Shown here: positions 34,178 through 42,708 of the stretch, one piece after another | Numbering within the stretch: position 1 is the stretch's first letter | Layout: each line of letters begins with the position of its first letter | Assembly (NCBI GenBank): GCA_045594705.1 | Contig: JAZNZB010000033.1 | Span: 1 to 64,000, forward strand | Length of the DNA stretch: 64,000 bases | Direction: 5' to 3' | DNA from: SVQP01 sp045594705 | GTDB taxonomy: Bacteria; Bacillota; Clostridia; Oscillospirales; CAG-272 | Position numbers and translations under genes: made by a program | Notes under the pieces: model-generated | Told to the model about the DNA's origin: nothing | Seen by the model: only the letters and a program-made list of their open reading frames with translations | The model's database searches: none

Positions 34178-36091
34178 TTATGTCAAGCTGTTCAAGTCAT
34201 CCGCATGCGAGGCATCCGGCATGGGAATGACGTACTTGTAATACTCAATGCCGTATTTCTCGCAAAGCTCGTAAACGGTCTTCAGATTTTTCTTACGGTC
34301 GTTGTTTTTGCCGTCCAGACTGCACAAATAGTAGATCTGGATCGAGGATTTTTCCACGTGTGCTCTCTGCTCGTCAGTCTCGGCCATCTCCAGGGCTTCG
34401 TCCCAGTACACCTTCATTTTCTTTCCGAAGTTGAGGTCGTGACTGCCTGAACTGTGGGCAAACGGGAACATCTTAAGCCCCTTATCGAAAATGCCGACGT
34501 GCGGATTGCGCGCGATCGCGTGCGCGGTCATGACAGTCATGTACTCCTTAATCCTGACCCAACCCGGGCCGTAATAGTACTGCATGAACTCGTCCATATA
34601 CGCATAGTACTGCTCCTCGGTCATGTCGGGATTCCAAAGCAACTTTGCAAGCAGATAAGAGCGCAGCTCAGCAAATTCGCCCGAGACAGATACCTGCTGG
34701 CCTTCCAAGAACACACCCTTGACATTGTGATCCTTATAAAACTGCACGTTGGCATGCAGCACGTCAAAGTTGGGGAAGAAGGTAAAGTAGGTCTCTGCGT
34801 TATAGGTGTAATCCCAGATATACAGCTTGTCACAGATCTCGCTCCACGCTTCGATATCCTTGCAGAAGGATTTGTTGCGAGAGCAGTTGGGGTCGGACAG
34901 CGCGTGTGTAAAGCAGCACTCAATCGAGCACAGACGAATGATCACGTTCTCCGCAGGACGTACGGTCTTGGGAGGCGTGCGGGTATATCTGTAAGCCAGA
35001 GTATCCACATATACACCGGGGTAATCATCCTTGATATCGTTTGCGATGCGGTTGACAAAGGTCAGAAGCGAGCCCATCTCAGAGCCCTCGGCATCGTTGA
35101 TGGCCTTGCAGTTTTCACACCGACAGCCACCAACGCCCGCATCCGAGTCGTTTTGCGAGACCGAGATGATGGTGGCCTCGGGGTTTGCATCCAGCCATGC
35201 GCGCACGTTGGAGAGCACGGTGTTGTAAACTTCCTCATCGGTCAGGCAGGGCTGCACGTTGCCCGTATGCGTCGTGCCCCCCGTCAAAAGGCTGAAGGTA
35301 TGTACAAATCTGCCCGCATAGCCCACGCCACCGCCGATATCGGAAACGGGCGTGGAGTTATCATAGAAGCTGTTGTCCTTGGAGTGATTGGCAAAATCCT
35401 GCTTGTAGCGCATATCGTACCAGTAGGTATCACGAAGCTCAAAGGCGGGATTGTGCGTCTTTGCAAAGCCTGCGGGGATCTCGGCAGAGGCTTGGTTGAT
35501 CACCACGGTGGTATCTGCCGCCAAAAAACGCACGCCAAGATACTCCTCCAGAAAATCATATACACCGTACATGGTGCCGCGATCGCAGCTGCCTGTGATA
35601 TACAGTCTGCCGCCGTCCTCCAGCATGGTATAACCGTCCAGCTCCACCTTTGCGCGCGCTTCGGTCACGGCAGGCGTGTCGCGGTCGGTTACGCCGATCA
35701 CGATCTCGTGCTCAGAGGCCTTTTCCTCAATGCGATAGCCGGTTGCTTGCTCCAGATATTCCACCAGCTCGTCTGCGCTGTTACGCACGCAAGCAGCACC
35801 GCCCTCCTGCACGACCAAGGTAAAGGAAGTAATGTCCAAACCGCCAATGGTGAAGGCGTCGAGCGGAATGCCGTTGTCGGTCTCTGCTTCCGTTTCAGTT
35901 TCGGTTTCGGATTCACTTTCCGGCTCGGTCTCGGTAGCATTCGGAATTTCCGTGATGCCTTCGGTGACAGCCTCGGTTACGGTATCGGTGCTTTCCTGCT
36001 CACCGCTCTCGGGATTGCAAGCCGCAAACGAGAGCATCATATAAGCCGCCAGCAAGCCAAGCAAGATGCGTGTCCATACATTGTGTTTCAT
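34178..36091 (-). CDS. DUF4838 lipoprotein, putative glycan-acting surface protein
   Basis: The product is 637 residues. It begins with a lipoprotein signal (lipobox FAAC, lipid Cys25), then a low-complexity Thr/Glu/Ser linker (about 33-73). Next is an alpha-glucuronidase-N-terminal-like region with IVIGVTDRD and GTMYGVYDFLEEYLGVRFL, then a DUF4838 core with WLDANPEATIISVSQND and CRCENCKAIND. The Cys-rich CRCENC pair could bind metal. The family is linked to polysaccharide degradation, but the reaction is not established. The start at 36091 follows AAGGAG. It is 32 bases behind the HAD phosphatase gene and ahead of rqcH. Confidence 0.82.
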   Translation of the reverse strand: MKHNVWTRILLGLLAAYMMLSFAACNPESGEQESTDTVTEAVTEGITEIPNATETEPESESETETETEAETDNGIPLDAFTIGGLDITSFTLVVQEGGAACVRNSADELVEYLEQATGYRIEEKASEHEIVIGVTDRDTPAVTEARAKVELDGYTMLEDGGRLYITGSCDRGTMYGVYDFLEEYLGVRFLAADTTVVINQASAEIPAGFAKTHNPAFELRDTYWYDMRYKQDFANHSKDNSFYDNSTPVSDIGGGVGYAGRFVHTFSLLTGGTTHTGNVQPCLTDEEVYNTVLSNVRAWLDANPEATIISVSQNDSDAGVGGCRCENCKAINDAEGSEMGSLLTFVNRIANDIKDDYPGVYVDTLAYRYTRTPPKTVRPAENVIIRLCSIECCFTHALSDPNCSRNKSFCKDIEAWSEICDKLYIWDYTYNAETYFTFFPNFDVLHANVQFYKDHNVKGVFLEGQQVSVSGEFAELRSYLLAKLLWNPDMTEEQYYAYMDEFMQYYYGPGWVRIKEYMTVMTAHAIARNPHVGIFDKGLKMFPFAHSSGSHDLNFGKKMKVYWDEALEMAETDEQRAHVEKSSIQIYYLCSLDGKNNDRKKNLKTVYELCEKYGIEYYKYVIPMPDASHADDLNSLT

Positions 36092-36123
36092 AAACGGTTT
36101 CTCCTTCATCCATTGAGATTTGA

Positions 36124-36936
36124 TCAGCCAAACATCAAAGAGTCCACCTCTGCCAAAGAGGCAAAGGTCATATCAGGTCGTTTTTCGGGATCGGCAGCAT
36201 CCACGTCAACCTGTTGCGTCTCACCTGTCAGCACCAGCACGGCAGTCACACCGTGCAAGCGGCCAAGTGCAATGTCGGTATAAAGTCTGTCTCCAAAGAT
36301 GCAGATATCCTGCTTTTGCATGCCGGTCGCCTCGCAGATCATTTGCACGGTCTCGGCATAGGGCTTACCGAAATACGTGGGCTGCACACCGGTCGAAGCG
36401 GTCACAAAGGCTGCGATCGCACCGCTGTCCGGGATAAAGCCTGTCTGGGTGGGGCAGTTGTAATCGGGGTGGGTGGAGAGATATTCCGCACCGTAACGCA
36501 CAAATCGGCAGGCGTTGTCCAGCTTTTCGTAGGTCAGCGTGGTATCAAAGCTGGTGACCACGATGTCCGCCTCGGCCTCACTGCCTGTGAGCATGGGGAT
36601 GCCCGAGGCACCGAAATGCTCCACCAGCTCGGGCGTGCCCACCAGATACACGCTCTTGCCCGCACGGTGACGGCGCAAGAATTCCACCGTTACATCCCCC
36701 GAGGTCATGATCTCATCCTCGCGGGGAGAAAAGCCCAGGCGCGTCAGCTTACCCATATAAAACTCGGTGGTATGTGACGCATTATTGGTAAAAAACAGCA
36801 CGCGATAGCCGTTCGCGCGCAAATTTTCAATAAAGCGAATGGCAAAATCAAACACCTGATTGCCAAGATAAATGGTGCCGTCCATATCAAACACGAACAG
36901 CTTTTTGGATGTTAAAACGTTTTTTTCGGTATTCAT
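36124..36936 (-). CDS. HAD-IIA family sugar/nucleotide phosphatase (NagD-like)
   Basis: Cytosolic phosphatase of 270 residues. Motif I is FDMDGTIYLGN (nucleophile and acid Asp), motif II is FFTNNAS, the Lys is in YFGKPYAETV, and motif IV is IFGDRLYTDIALG. The C2-type cap inserted between motifs II and III is typical of NagD/p-nitrophenylphosphatase. The substrate is unknown; sugar phosphates or nucleoside monophosphates are usual. It is the first gene of the unit with the DUF4838 lipoprotein. Confidence 0.9.
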   Translation of the reverse strand: MNTEKNVLTSKKLFVFDMDGTIYLGNQVFDFAIRFIENLRANGYRVLFFTNNASHTTEFYMGKLTRLGFSPREDEIMTSGDVTVEFLRRHRAGKSVYLVGTPELVEHFGASGIPMLTGSEAEADIVVTSFDTTLTYEKLDNACRFVRYGAEYLSTHPDYNCPTQTGFIPDSGAIAAFVTASTGVQPTYFGKPYAETVQMICEATGMQKQDICIFGDRLYTDIALGRLHGVTAVLVLTGETQQVDVDAADPEKRPDMTFASLAEVDSLMFG

Positions 36937-36965
36937 TCCCCGCTCCTTGGGTGTTTTTTCATTTC

Positions 36966-36994
36966 ATTATAACACATACTTGATTTTTTTGCAA
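36966..36994 (-). promoter_or_regulatory. Sigma-A promoter of the HAD-DUF4838 unit
   Basis: On the minus strand, TTGCAA (36994-36989), 17 bases, then TATAAT (36971-36966). It overlaps the divergent coaW promoter. Confidence 0.85.
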
Positions 36995-37008
36995 TATCAT
37001 GATATACT
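36980..37008 (+). promoter_or_regulatory. Sigma-A promoter of coaW
   Basis: TTGATT (36980-36985), 17 bases, then TATACT (37003-37008). Its -35 lies inside the spacer of the opposing promoter, so the two polymerase footprints overlap. Confidence 0.8.
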
Positions 37009-37047
37009 GTAACAGGAATATTATTTGCATATGAGGGGATTTTCATC

Positions 37048-37920
37048 ATGAACGCAATAAATGATAAAAATAAGGTAGTCGTGGGCATTGACGTGGGCGG
37101 CTCGACCACCAAAATCGTGGGCTTTCGCCGCGATGCGGGCAGCGAGACGCTGATCGCACCGCTTTTCGTGCAGGCAACCGACCCCATTACCTCGATCTAC
37201 GGCGCTTTTGGCCGCTTTACCATGGAAAACGGACTCTCGCTTAACGATATTGACAAGGTTATGATGACGGGCGGCGGCTCTTCCTTCCGCTCCCAGCCCA
37301 TCTATTCCCTGCCCTGCAACAACGTTTCCGAATTTGAGTGCATCGGCTTGGGCGGACTTTATCTGTCGGGGCTTGACGAGGCCATTGTTGTTAGTATGGG
37401 CACAGGTACGGCACTCATTCACTCCAAAAAGGTGGACGGTATCACCGAGATCAAGTACCTGGGCGGCACGGGCGTTGGTGGCGGCACGCTGCTGGGGCTG
37501 ACGCAAAAGCTGACGGGTGTAGGCACGGTGGAGCATATTGAAAAGCTGTGCGCCGAGGGTGACATTTCCAAGATTGACCTTCGCATCAGCGACATTTCCA
37601 AGAACCGCACGTACGAGAATATGAAGGACAATCTGACCGTTTCCAACTTCGGCAAGGTCAGCGATATCGCAACGCCCGAGGACATTGCGTTGGGCGTGGC
37701 CAATATGGTAGCCGAGACCATAGCCATGGTGGCAGTGTTTGCGGCAAGAGGCTGCGGTGTCAAGGACGTGGTGCTGACCGGCAATCTTTCCACGATCGCG
37801 CCCATCCGCAAGACGTTTGAGGGGCTTGACCAGTTTGGCGTCAACTTTATTATTCCCGAGAACGCGCAGTTCGGCACGGTCATCGGCGCTGCATTGCACG
37901 ACAGTCATAAGTGTATTTGA
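37048..37920 (+). CDS. coaW: Type II pantothenate kinase
   Basis: First committed step of coenzyme A synthesis (pantothenate to 4'-phosphopantothenate). The product is 290 residues. Actin-like ATPase motifs are present: phosphate-1 GIDVGGSTTK near residues 13-22, phosphate-2 SMGTGTALIH, and the glycine-rich GGTGVGGGTLLGL. The C-terminal VVLTGNLSTIAPI is the adenosine motif. The length and the GGTGVGGGTLLGL motif fit the Staphylococcus-type CoaW rather than type I or III. A GAGGGG ribosome binding site lies nine bases upstream. Confidence 0.92.
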   Translation: MNAINDKNKVVVGIDVGGSTTKIVGFRRDAGSETLIAPLFVQATDPITSIYGAFGRFTMENGLSLNDIDKVMMTGGGSSFRSQPIYSLPCNNVSEFECIGLGGLYLSGLDEAIVVSMGTGTALIHSKKVDGITEIKYLGGTGVGGGTLLGLTQKLTGVGTVEHIEKLCAEGDISKIDLRISDISKNRTYENMKDNLTVSNFGKVSDIATPEDIALGVANMVAETIAMVAVFAARGCGVKDVVLTGNLSTIAPIRKTFEGLDQFGVNFIIPENAQFGTVIGAALHDSHKCI

Positions 37921-37935
37921 GAATACGCATAGCAA

Positions 37936-37961
37936 AGCCGCGGCATGCGCCGCGGCTTTTT
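37936..37961 (+). terminator. Intrinsic terminator of coaW
   Basis: AGCCGCGGC and GCCGCGGCT flank an ATGC loop and are followed by a T-run (37957-37961). It directly abuts the palindromic element that begins around 38001. The remainder of 37921-38406 is that element plus the alaS promoter. Confidence 0.92.
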
Positions 37962-38000
37962 CACGTCTTGAAAGGCCGCCACCACACGGATACGCACAAC

Positions 38001-38303
38001 AGGATGAAAGTTTTTGATCGACCTTTTTTCAAAAAGGTCGCAGGTTCCAAGGGCAGAGCCCTTGGTCGCGCCCGCAGGCGCGAAACACACTCGGCGTTTC
38101 TTCTTTGCTAAGCTTTCTGCTTTGCGCCCGCGGTGTCAAAGAAGAAAGCGGGAAAAGGATTAGGGTGTGTAACATTGAGGAAATTTTCTCCGTTCTTTTT
38201 TGTGCAAGTAGGCGCAAAAAAGAACCAAAAAACGCCGAATTGCGGGGCGTCGCCCCGTACCCCAGTCGCTTTTTGAAAAATGCGACGCAAAAACTTTCAT
38301 CCT
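38001..38303. repeat. Nested-palindrome intergenic element, copy 2 (complete)
   Basis: Ends AGGATGAAAGTTTTTG and a matching CAAAAACTTTCATCCT are inverted. Inside the left half are hairpins GACC..GGTC (38029-38040 region), CCAAGGGC-AGA-GCCCTTGG and CGCGCCCGCAGGCGCG. The right half mirrors parts of the left (CTCGGCGTTTCTT against AAAAAACGCCGA). It is about 303 bp long and carries no credible ORF. It lies between the coaW terminator and the alaS promoter. Confidence 0.8.
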
Positions 38304-38331
38304 TGGGTCGTCATAAACTTGTGCGCACCCC

Positions 38332-38361
38332 TTGACATTTCTCTTTCCCTCATGCTATAAT
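38332..38361 (+). promoter_or_regulatory. Consensus sigma-A promoter of alaS
   Basis: TTGACA (38332-38337), 18 bases, then TATAAT (38356-38361). There is no T-box leader between it and the start codon. Confidence 0.92.
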
Positions 38362-38406
38362 AAATAGTTGATAATATGATTTCATCCCGAAAGGAATTTT
38401 TACATT

Positions 38407-41043
38407 ATGCAATGGACATCTCTTAACGACCTGCGAGAGAAGTACCTGTCCTTCTTTGAATCCAAAGGACACCTCCGTCTTCCCTCGTACCCCCTCGTTC
38501 CCATTAACGACAAATCCCTGCTCCTGATCAACTCGGGCATGGCTCCCATGAAGAAGTTCTTTACCGGTGAGGAGCAGCCTCCCCGTAACCGCGTGACCAC
38601 CTGCCAGAAGTGCATTCGTACTCCCGACCTGGAGCGCGTTGGCCATACCGCACGTCACGGCACTTTCTTTGAAATGCTGGGCAACTTCTCGTTTGGCGAC
38701 TACTTCAAGAACGAGGCCATTCCGTGGGCTTGGGAATTTCTGACCTCTCCCGAATGGCTGGATATCCCCGAAGAAAAGCTTTGGCCCTCTGTCTACGAGC
38801 ACGACGATGAGGCTTACGAGCTTTGGAATAAGGTTATCGGCGTTCCCGCTGAGCGCATTACCCGCCTTGGCAAGGCTGATAACTTCTGGGAGCACGGCTC
38901 CGGTCCTTGCGGCCCCTGCTCCGAGATCTACTTTGACCGCGGCATTGAGCATGGCTGCGGTGATCCCAACTGCCGCCCCGGCTGCGACTGCGACCGCTTT
39001 ATGGAGATCTGGAACAATGTATTCTCCCAGTTCGACAACGACGGCCACGGCAACTACACTGAGCTCAAGTCCAAGAATATTGATACCGGTATGGGTCTGG
39101 AGCGTCTGGCTTGCGTTATGCAGGGCGCGGACAACATGTTCTTGGTTGACACCAACCGCCGCATTCTGGATACCGTTTGCGCCATCGCGGGCAAGACCTA
39201 CGGTGCAGACGCCAACGACGATATTTCCATCCGTGTTTGCACCGACCACATCAAGAGCGCTATGTTCATGATCTGCGACGGCGTGATCCCCTCCAACGAG
39301 GGGCGCGGCTACGTTCTTCGCCGTATCATTCGTCGCGCATGCCGTCACGGTAAGCTGCTGGGCATCAATCACGCGTTCCTTTCCGACCTTTGCGTTGTTG
39401 CAATGGAGGAAAACTGCGGTGCATACCCTGAGCTGACCACCAAGCACGACTATATTCTGAAAGTTCTCTCGATCGAGGAAAAGCGTTTTGACGCCACCAT
39501 CGACGCAGGCCTTTCCATCCTCTCCGACCTTCTGCACGGCGCGATCGCGCAGAACGCCGACACCATTTCGGGTGAAGAGGTATTCAAGCTGTACGACACC
39601 TTCGGCTTCCCGATCGACCTGACTCGTGAGATCGTAGCTGAATCCGGCCTCAAGATCGACGAAGAGACCTTCAAGAAGCTGATGAACGATCAGAAGACCC
39701 GTGCACGCGCTGCACGCGGCAACATCAGTGGCTGGAGCGAGGCTTCCAAGTCCGCGCTTGACAACATTGCCAAGACTGAGTTTACCGGCTATACCGAATA
39801 CAGAACCGAAGCAAAGGTCATTGCGATCCTTGCCGAGGATTCCCTTGTCGAAAGCATTTCCGAGGGTGACTGCACCGTCATTCTGGACAAGACCCCCTTC
39901 TATGGCGAGGGCGGTGGCCAGGTTGGCGACGCGGGTACCATCTACAAGGATGGTGTCATGATCAGTGTCACCGATACCAAGAAGACCGACGGCATTTACC
40001 TGCACCTTTGCACTATCAGCGAGGGCGTGCTCAACGTTGGCGATACCGTGACCGCAGACATTGCGGACCTGCGCCGCGACGCCATCAAGCGCAACCACTC
40101 CGCATGTCACCTGCTTCAGGCAGCGCTGCGTTCCGTACTCGGCACGCACGTTGAGCAGGCAGGCTCTTACGTGGACGAATCCCGTTGCCGCTTCGACTTC
40201 TCTCACTTTGCAGCTATGACCGAGGACGAGATCCGCAAGGTGGAGATGCTGGTCAACCTGCATATCCTGGCTGCCAACGCCATTGAGAGCGTGGAAACCG
40301 ACATCGAGTCCGCACGCGCTGCAGGCGCGATGGCTCTGTTTGGAGAAAAGTACGGCAAGGTTGTTCGTATGGTCAAGATGGGCGACTTCTCTACCGAGCT
40401 TTGCGGCGGTACGCACTGCGACAACACCGGCAAGATCGGTATGTTCAAGATCATTTCCGAATCCTCGGTAGCTGCAGGCGTTCGCAGAATTGAAGCAACC
40501 ACCGGCTTTGGTGTGCTTGAGCTTCTGGCACAAAAGGACGCTATGATCAACCAGGTAGCAAAGGAACTCAAGGTTCAGAATCCTGCAGACAGTGCAAAGA
40601 GAGTTTCTCAGCTGCATGCCGAGCTGGCAGCAGCCAAGAAGGAGATCGAATCGCTCAACGCCAAGATCGCCGGCTCCAAGCTGGACAGCCTGCTGGGCAA
40701 TGCCAAGGCAGTGGGTAGCGTCAAGCTGATTGCAGCACACATGAGCGGCATGCAGATCGACGCAGTTCGCGCACTGGCAGACCAGATCAAGGCTGACCAC
40801 GCCGATACGGTTGCGGTTCTTGCTGTCAATGCAGGCGGCAAGCTCAACTTTATCGCAGTTGCAGGCAAGGATGCCGTTGCAGCAGGCGCACACGCAGGCA
40901 AGCTGGTAGGCGCAGTTGCAGCAGTGACCGGAGGCAAGGGCGGCGGACGTCCCGACAACGCAATGGCGGGTGGCAACGATGCAAATAAGATTGCCGAAGC
41001 TCTTGCAGCAGCAGAAGGCACACTCGCAAGCCAGTTGAAGTAA
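38407..41043 (+). CDS. alaS: Alanyl-tRNA synthetase
   Basis: Charges tRNA-Ala and hydrolyses mischarged Ser/Gly-tRNA-Ala. The product is 878 residues. The class II motifs are visible (INSGMAPMKKFF, RHGTFFEMLGNFSFGDYFK, GMGLERL), the editing-site zinc ligands appear as NHSACH and CGGTHC, and the C-Ala domain ends with the glycine-rich GGKGGGRPDNAMAGG. AAAGGA precedes the ATG. Confidence 0.99.
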   Translation: MQWTSLNDLREKYLSFFESKGHLRLPSYPLVPINDKSLLLINSGMAPMKKFFTGEEQPPRNRVTTCQKCIRTPDLERVGHTARHGTFFEMLGNFSFGDYFKNEAIPWAWEFLTSPEWLDIPEEKLWPSVYEHDDEAYELWNKVIGVPAERITRLGKADNFWEHGSGPCGPCSEIYFDRGIEHGCGDPNCRPGCDCDRFMEIWNNVFSQFDNDGHGNYTELKSKNIDTGMGLERLACVMQGADNMFLVDTNRRILDTVCAIAGKTYGADANDDISIRVCTDHIKSAMFMICDGVIPSNEGRGYVLRRIIRRACRHGKLLGINHAFLSDLCVVAMEENCGAYPELTTKHDYILKVLSIEEKRFDATIDAGLSILSDLLHGAIAQNADTISGEEVFKLYDTFGFPIDLTREIVAESGLKIDEETFKKLMNDQKTRARAARGNISGWSEASKSALDNIAKTEFTGYTEYRTEAKVIAILAEDSLVESISEGDCTVILDKTPFYGEGGGQVGDAGTIYKDGVMISVTDTKKTDGIYLHLCTISEGVLNVGDTVTADIADLRRDAIKRNHSACHLLQAALRSVLGTHVEQAGSYVDESRCRFDFSHFAAMTEDEIRKVEMLVNLHILAANAIESVETDIESARAAGAMALFGEKYGKVVRMVKMGDFSTELCGGTHCDNTGKIGMFKIISESSVAAGVRRIEATTGFGVLELLAQKDAMINQVAKELKVQNPADSAKRVSQLHAELAAAKKEIESLNAKIAGSKLDSLLGNAKAVGSVKLIAAHMSGMQIDAVRALADQIKADHADTVAVLAVNAGGKLNFIAVAGKDAVAAGAHAGKLVGAVAAVTGGKGGGRPDNAMAGGNDANKIAEALAAAEGTLASQLK

Positions 41044-41052
41044 AAGTATTAT

Positions 41053-41083
41053 AGCCCCGCGGACTTGTCCGCGGGGCTTTTTT
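41053..41083 (+). terminator. Intrinsic terminator of alaS
   Basis: AGCCCCGCGGAC..GTCCGCGGGGCT (41053-41078) followed by six Ts. Like the coaW terminator, it is followed after CACGTCTTG by a palindromic element. Confidence 0.93.
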
Positions 41084-41119
41084 CACGTCTTGCACACCCA
41101 CCACACGGACACGCACAAT

Positions 41120-41460
41120 AGGATGAAAGTTTCGCTCGAGCCTTTTCAAAGGCTCGCGGGATCCAAGGGCAGAGCCCTTGGTGGCGCCCGCAGGCGCGAA
41201 ACATTCTCGGCGTTTCTTTTTTGTGAACTTTTTTCTTTGCGCCCGCGGTGTCAAAGAAAAAAGTGGGTGAAGGGTTAGTATGTGTTACATTAAGAGGATC
41301 CTCTCCGTTCTTTTTGAGCAAGGAGCTGCAAAGAAAAACATATTTGCTGCGCAAATTAAACAGCGTTTAGGATTATTTCGCGCCTGCAGGCGCGACTTGG
41401 GGCGCTGCCCCAAGCCCCCGCGACCTTTTTGAAAAAAGGTCGATCAAAAACTTTCATCCT
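41120..41460. repeat. Nested-palindrome intergenic element, copy 3 (complete)
   Basis: Starts AGGATGAAAGTTT and ends CAAAAACTTTCATCCT, about 341 bp. It shares with copy 2 the CCAAGGGCAGAGCCCTTGG hairpin, the GGCGCCCGCAGGCGCG block and CTCCGTTCTTTTT, but carries a different insert near 41330-41380 and a GGGGC-GCT-GCCCC hairpin. The remaining 41461-41520 contains an orphan GGAGGTGATCC sequence with no plausible gene behind it. Confidence 0.8.
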
Positions 41461-41522
41461 GTGGAGGTGATCCGTTGGGGGGCGGTAAGTGAAACTTTTA
41501 TCTTGTCTTGGCTCTTCCTCAA

Positions 41523-41554
41523 CAAAACAAGGGCTGTCGCTTTCGCGACAGCCC
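41523..41554 (-). terminator. Bidirectional terminator ending the sugar-uptake operon
   Basis: GGGCTGTCGC (41531-41540) pairs with GCGACAGCCC (41545-41554). T-rich stretches lie on both sides: minus-strand TTGTTTTGTT and plus-strand ATTTTTTTG. It lies 29 bases past the last permease gene. Confidence 0.88.
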
Positions 41555-41583
41555 CATTTTTTTGTTTTTCTCTTCCCTGCAAA

Positions 41584-42693
41584 TTATTCTGCGGTCAGAC
41601 CCGAACGCTCAATACCTTCAACACGGTATCTCTGTCCGAACAGATACAGAATGATCAGCGGTGCGATAATGCACAAGCCGCAGGTGTTACGAATTGCCGC
41701 GTAATACAGGCTCTGGCCCGCATAGTCGGTCTTGAGCGACTTGGGAATGTCAATGATGTCAGGCATCAGTACCGTCTTGGTGGTCGTGAAGAACAGCTCC
41801 GTATAGAAGTTGTCGGTCCACTGCCAGCAGAACGAGAACAGGAATACCGTGATCAGCATAGGTACGGACATGGGCAGAACGATCTGAATGAAGGTTCTGA
41901 AGTTGCCTGCACCGTCAATGTACGCAGATTCCTCCAAAGAGTCCGGAATGCCGCGGAAGAACTGTCTGAGCATGAAGATGTACAGACCGTTCTTGAACGC
42001 AAGGCCGGTTGCGGACAGCACCAGGAGAGGTACGTATGTGTTGCACAGGTTCCAACCACTCGATGTCCAGAATTTCCAGGAGTTGGGGATGATATCGATC
42101 ACACCCTCCAGGAAGGTGAAGCCAAAGATATTGAGGCTACCGCCGGACAGGAATCCGAAAATTCCGAGGAAATCGAAATAACGGAACTTCATGAACAGGG
42201 AGAGCTCCAGCGTCTGGTGAGGCACGATCATGGTCAGCATAACCAACAGGAAGATGATGCCATTACCCTTGAACTTATACTTGGCAAAGCCGTAGCCGAT
42301 GGTGGCACAAATGAAGGTCTGGATCAGTGCGCAGCTACCGGAGAGCAGAAGCGTATTGCCAAATGCTTCCCAATAGTTGAGCTCGGTCAAAACGCCTTTG
42401 TAAATATCCAGCGACCAGTTCTTGGGGATCAGACGTACGGTTACGTCTACGAAATCCTCGGGAGCCATGAAGGAGCCGGCAATCTTGGTGAAGAACGGGA
42501 ACAGAACTACGTAGGAAATACCTACGAGCAGTACCAGTCTGAACACAAACCAGACTACCTTAGTGAGGAAGAAGAAGCTGATGTACTTTTCCTTGAAACG
42601 CGTCTTAGCGTCGGTTCTTTCGAACTCAACCTTGATGCGTCTTTTGCTTTCTTTTAAGACCTTAGGCTTATCTTGCAAATTTTGTGCATTCAT
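41584..42693 (-). CDS. Carbohydrate ABC transporter permease (MalG-type), second pair
   Basis: Inner-membrane subunit of a CUT1 sugar importer. The product is 369 residues, longer than the usual 270-290 because of a charged N-terminal cytosolic extension (about 45 residues) and an inserted stretch near 175-215. Six membrane segments are expected. The EAA loop that docks the ATPase reads EESAYIDGAGNFRTF. An AAGGAGGTGAGG ribosome binding site overlaps the stop of the preceding permease gene. It is the last gene of the operon. No ATPase gene is present; a shared MsmX-type ATPase elsewhere is expected from family precedent. Confidence 0.9.
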   Translation of the reverse strand: MNAQNLQDKPKVLKESKRRIKVEFERTDAKTRFKEKYISFFFLTKVVWFVFRLVLLVGISYVVLFPFFTKIAGSFMAPEDFVDVTVRLIPKNWSLDIYKGVLTELNYWEAFGNTLLLSGSCALIQTFICATIGYGFAKYKFKGNGIIFLLVMLTMIVPHQTLELSLFMKFRYFDFLGIFGFLSGGSLNIFGFTFLEGVIDIIPNSWKFWTSSGWNLCNTYVPLLVLSATGLAFKNGLYIFMLRQFFRGIPDSLEESAYIDGAGNFRTFIQIVLPMSVPMLITVFLFSFCWQWTDNFYTELFFTTTKTVLMPDIIDIPKSLKTDYAGQSLYYAAIRNTCGLCIIAPLIILYLFGQRYRVEGIERSGLTAE

Positions 42694-42708
42694 TCTTTCC
42701 TCACCTCC

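Noticed and set aside
38290..38406. T-box leader before alaS
   Set aside because: The interval between promoter and start is about 45 bases, too short for a T-box, and there is no GGTGG-type antiterminator core.
41461..41490. Orphan GGAGGTGATCC, a near-perfect anti-16S pairing sequence
   Set aside because: The following TTG frame stops after five codons and no gene follows on the plus strand, so it is probably a chance match at the end of the palindromic element.
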